From contig NZ_QICS01000001.1 of assembly GCF_003201285.1 (NCBI RefSeq), forward strand, positions 24,678-88,677: a stretch of 64,000 nt of DNA, in the 5' to 3' direction. Both the position numbers and the translations under genes were made by a program. The DNA is from Lachnotalea glycerini (GTDB lineage Bacteria; Bacillota; Clostridia; Lachnospirales; Lachnospiraceae). Under the pieces are notes generated by a model that saw only the letters and a list, made by a program, of their open reading frames with translations, did not search any database and was not told the DNA's origin. Position 1 is the stretch's first letter. Each line of letters begins with the position of its first letter. Shown here in pieces: positions 63,274 through 64,000 of this stretch.

Positions 63274-64000
63274 GATGATTATAACTAAAATACCTTCCTT
63301 GGATCACTTTATCATTACTGCACAATTCGATCAGGATAAGTTGGTTCAGTTGGATTGCGATAACACAAATAAACAATCTATTTTAAATAATATTTATATT
63401 GGTAAGGTAAAAAACATAGTTCAAAATATTCAGGCGGCTTTCATAGAAATAGAAAAGGGGCTTGAATGTTATTATTCTCTTGAAGATAATAAAAATCCTG
63501 TTTTTGTAAAGCCCAAAAAAAATAATAAGATTAATATCGGAGATGAACTGGTAGTACAAGTTTCAAAGGAAAATATAAAAACGAAACAACCGGTTTTAAC
63601 CTCAAATATTACATTGACAGGAAAGTATGTCGTAGTCTCTTCGGGGAATAAAAAGGTCGGAATTTCAAACAAGCTGGATGCTAAACAAAGACATAGACTG
63701 AAAGAGTTGCTTTCTAATGATAAAACGAAAGAGGTAGGAATTATTGCAAGAACAAATGCAAAAAATGCAACGGATGAGCAAATTTTTGAGGAGATTGAAG
63801 CACTGAGTAGGAAGCTTCAAGAGCTTTTACAAAATGCAAAACACCGTACCTGCTACAGTGTATTGTATCATTCAGAAGAGAGTTATATTACGATATTAAG
63901 AGGATTTTATGAGGAAAAGCTGGAGCAAATTGTAACGGACGATGATGAGATATATAATAAGGTAAAGACGTTTTTAATAGAAAATAAAATGGAGCCTGAT
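63266..64000 (+). CDS. rng: Ribonuclease E/G family protein, 5' part only
   Basis: An open frame from the ATG at 63266 runs off the end of the window (245 codons seen). It matches the N-terminus of RNase G/E: MIITKIPSLDHFIITA, an S1-like domain with NIYIGKVKNIVQNIQAAFIE and GIKPKKN-like basic stretch, then IGDELVVQVSKE, PVLTSNITLTGKYVVV and GISNKL. These enzymes cleave AU-rich single-stranded RNA. An ATG at 63275 is an alternative start. The first ATG overlaps the TIGR03936 gene by 8 bases, so the three genes form one operon. The catalytic metal site lies beyond the window. Confidence 0.92.
   Translation, partial: MSRMIITKIPSLDHFIITAQFDQDKLVQLDCDNTNKQSILNNIYIGKVKNIVQNIQAAFIEIEKGLECYYSLEDNKNPVFVKPKKNNKINIGDELVVQVSKENIKTKQPVLTSNITLTGKYVVVSSGNKKVGISNKLDAKQRHRLKELLSNDKTKEVGIIARTNAKNATDEQIFEEIEALSRKLQELLQNAKHRTCYSVLYHSEESYITILRGFYEEKLEQIVTDDDEIYNKVKTFLIENKMEPD

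Noticed and set aside
1-64000. CRISPR array, tRNA, rRNA, prophage or transposon
   Set aside because: No regularly spaced repeats, cloverleaf sequences, rRNA segments, transposase or phage genes were recognised in the window.

Overview
The window is AT-rich, gene-dense chromosomal DNA from an endospore-forming clostridium, most likely a member of the Lachnospiraceae. The evidence is a small acid-soluble spore protein, the sporulation proteins GerW/YtfJ and YlbJ, strong AGGAGG ribosome binding sites, TTGACA/TATAAT promoters, and Bacillota gene order (rpmB-yloU-yloV-recG and rsmD-coaD-ylbJ). I see no rRNA, tRNA, CRISPR array, phage or transposase gene. Most of the window is core metabolism and housekeeping.

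Layout. 1-1700: a repeat element, queA and a PilZ protein. 1700-5200 (minus strand): aroF-tyrA-aroA, part of aromatic amino acid synthesis. 5400-14100: an EF-G-like GTPase with unusual G motifs, an aminopeptidase P, a nitrilase-family amidase, a reverse-strand protein with two AP2-like domains, a SleB-type cell wall hydrolase and threonine synthase. 14100-19400: signalling genes, namely a CheY plus CheX-like pair, a soluble chemoreceptor and an OmpR-type two-component system. 19400-22900: citrate synthase and a three-gene unit with a DUF2953 protein and GerW. 23200-26700: panB-panC-panD-coaBC (pantothenate and CoA synthesis; coaD is at 40.6 kb) and a 45-residue membrane peptide. 26800-35900: rpmB, Asp23/YloU, FakA-like YloV, recG and a ParE/ParC-type topoisomerase pair. 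35900-38400: an alpha-L-fucosidase and a spore protein gene bracketed by two related palindromic repeats. 38400-46200: TraX-like protein, lipoprotein, rsmD, coaD, a coiled-coil protein, ylbJ, a dipeptidase, an M23 peptidase and a small alarmone synthetase. 46200-53200: pseudouridine synthases, HAD phosphatase, YgiQ radical SAM protein, SDR, membrane proteins and recU. 53200-58500: hisZ-hisG-hisD-hisB and a HisF-like/HisI/HisE fusion behind a perfect-consensus promoter. 58500-64000: a membrane diguanylate cyclase, a B12/radical SAM protein with its partner, and the 5' end of an RNase E/G gene that runs off the window.

The least ordinary items are the fusion of a catalytically broken HisF-like barrel to HisIE, the double AP2 protein that looks like a domesticated homing endonuclease, the four-repeat CheX-like protein paired with CheY, the EF-G paralogue with altered catalytic and guanine-recognition residues, the in-frame 18-bp tandem repeat in the DUF2953 gene, and several families of intergenic palindromic repeats. 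I found no clear case of a wholly new multi-gene system.
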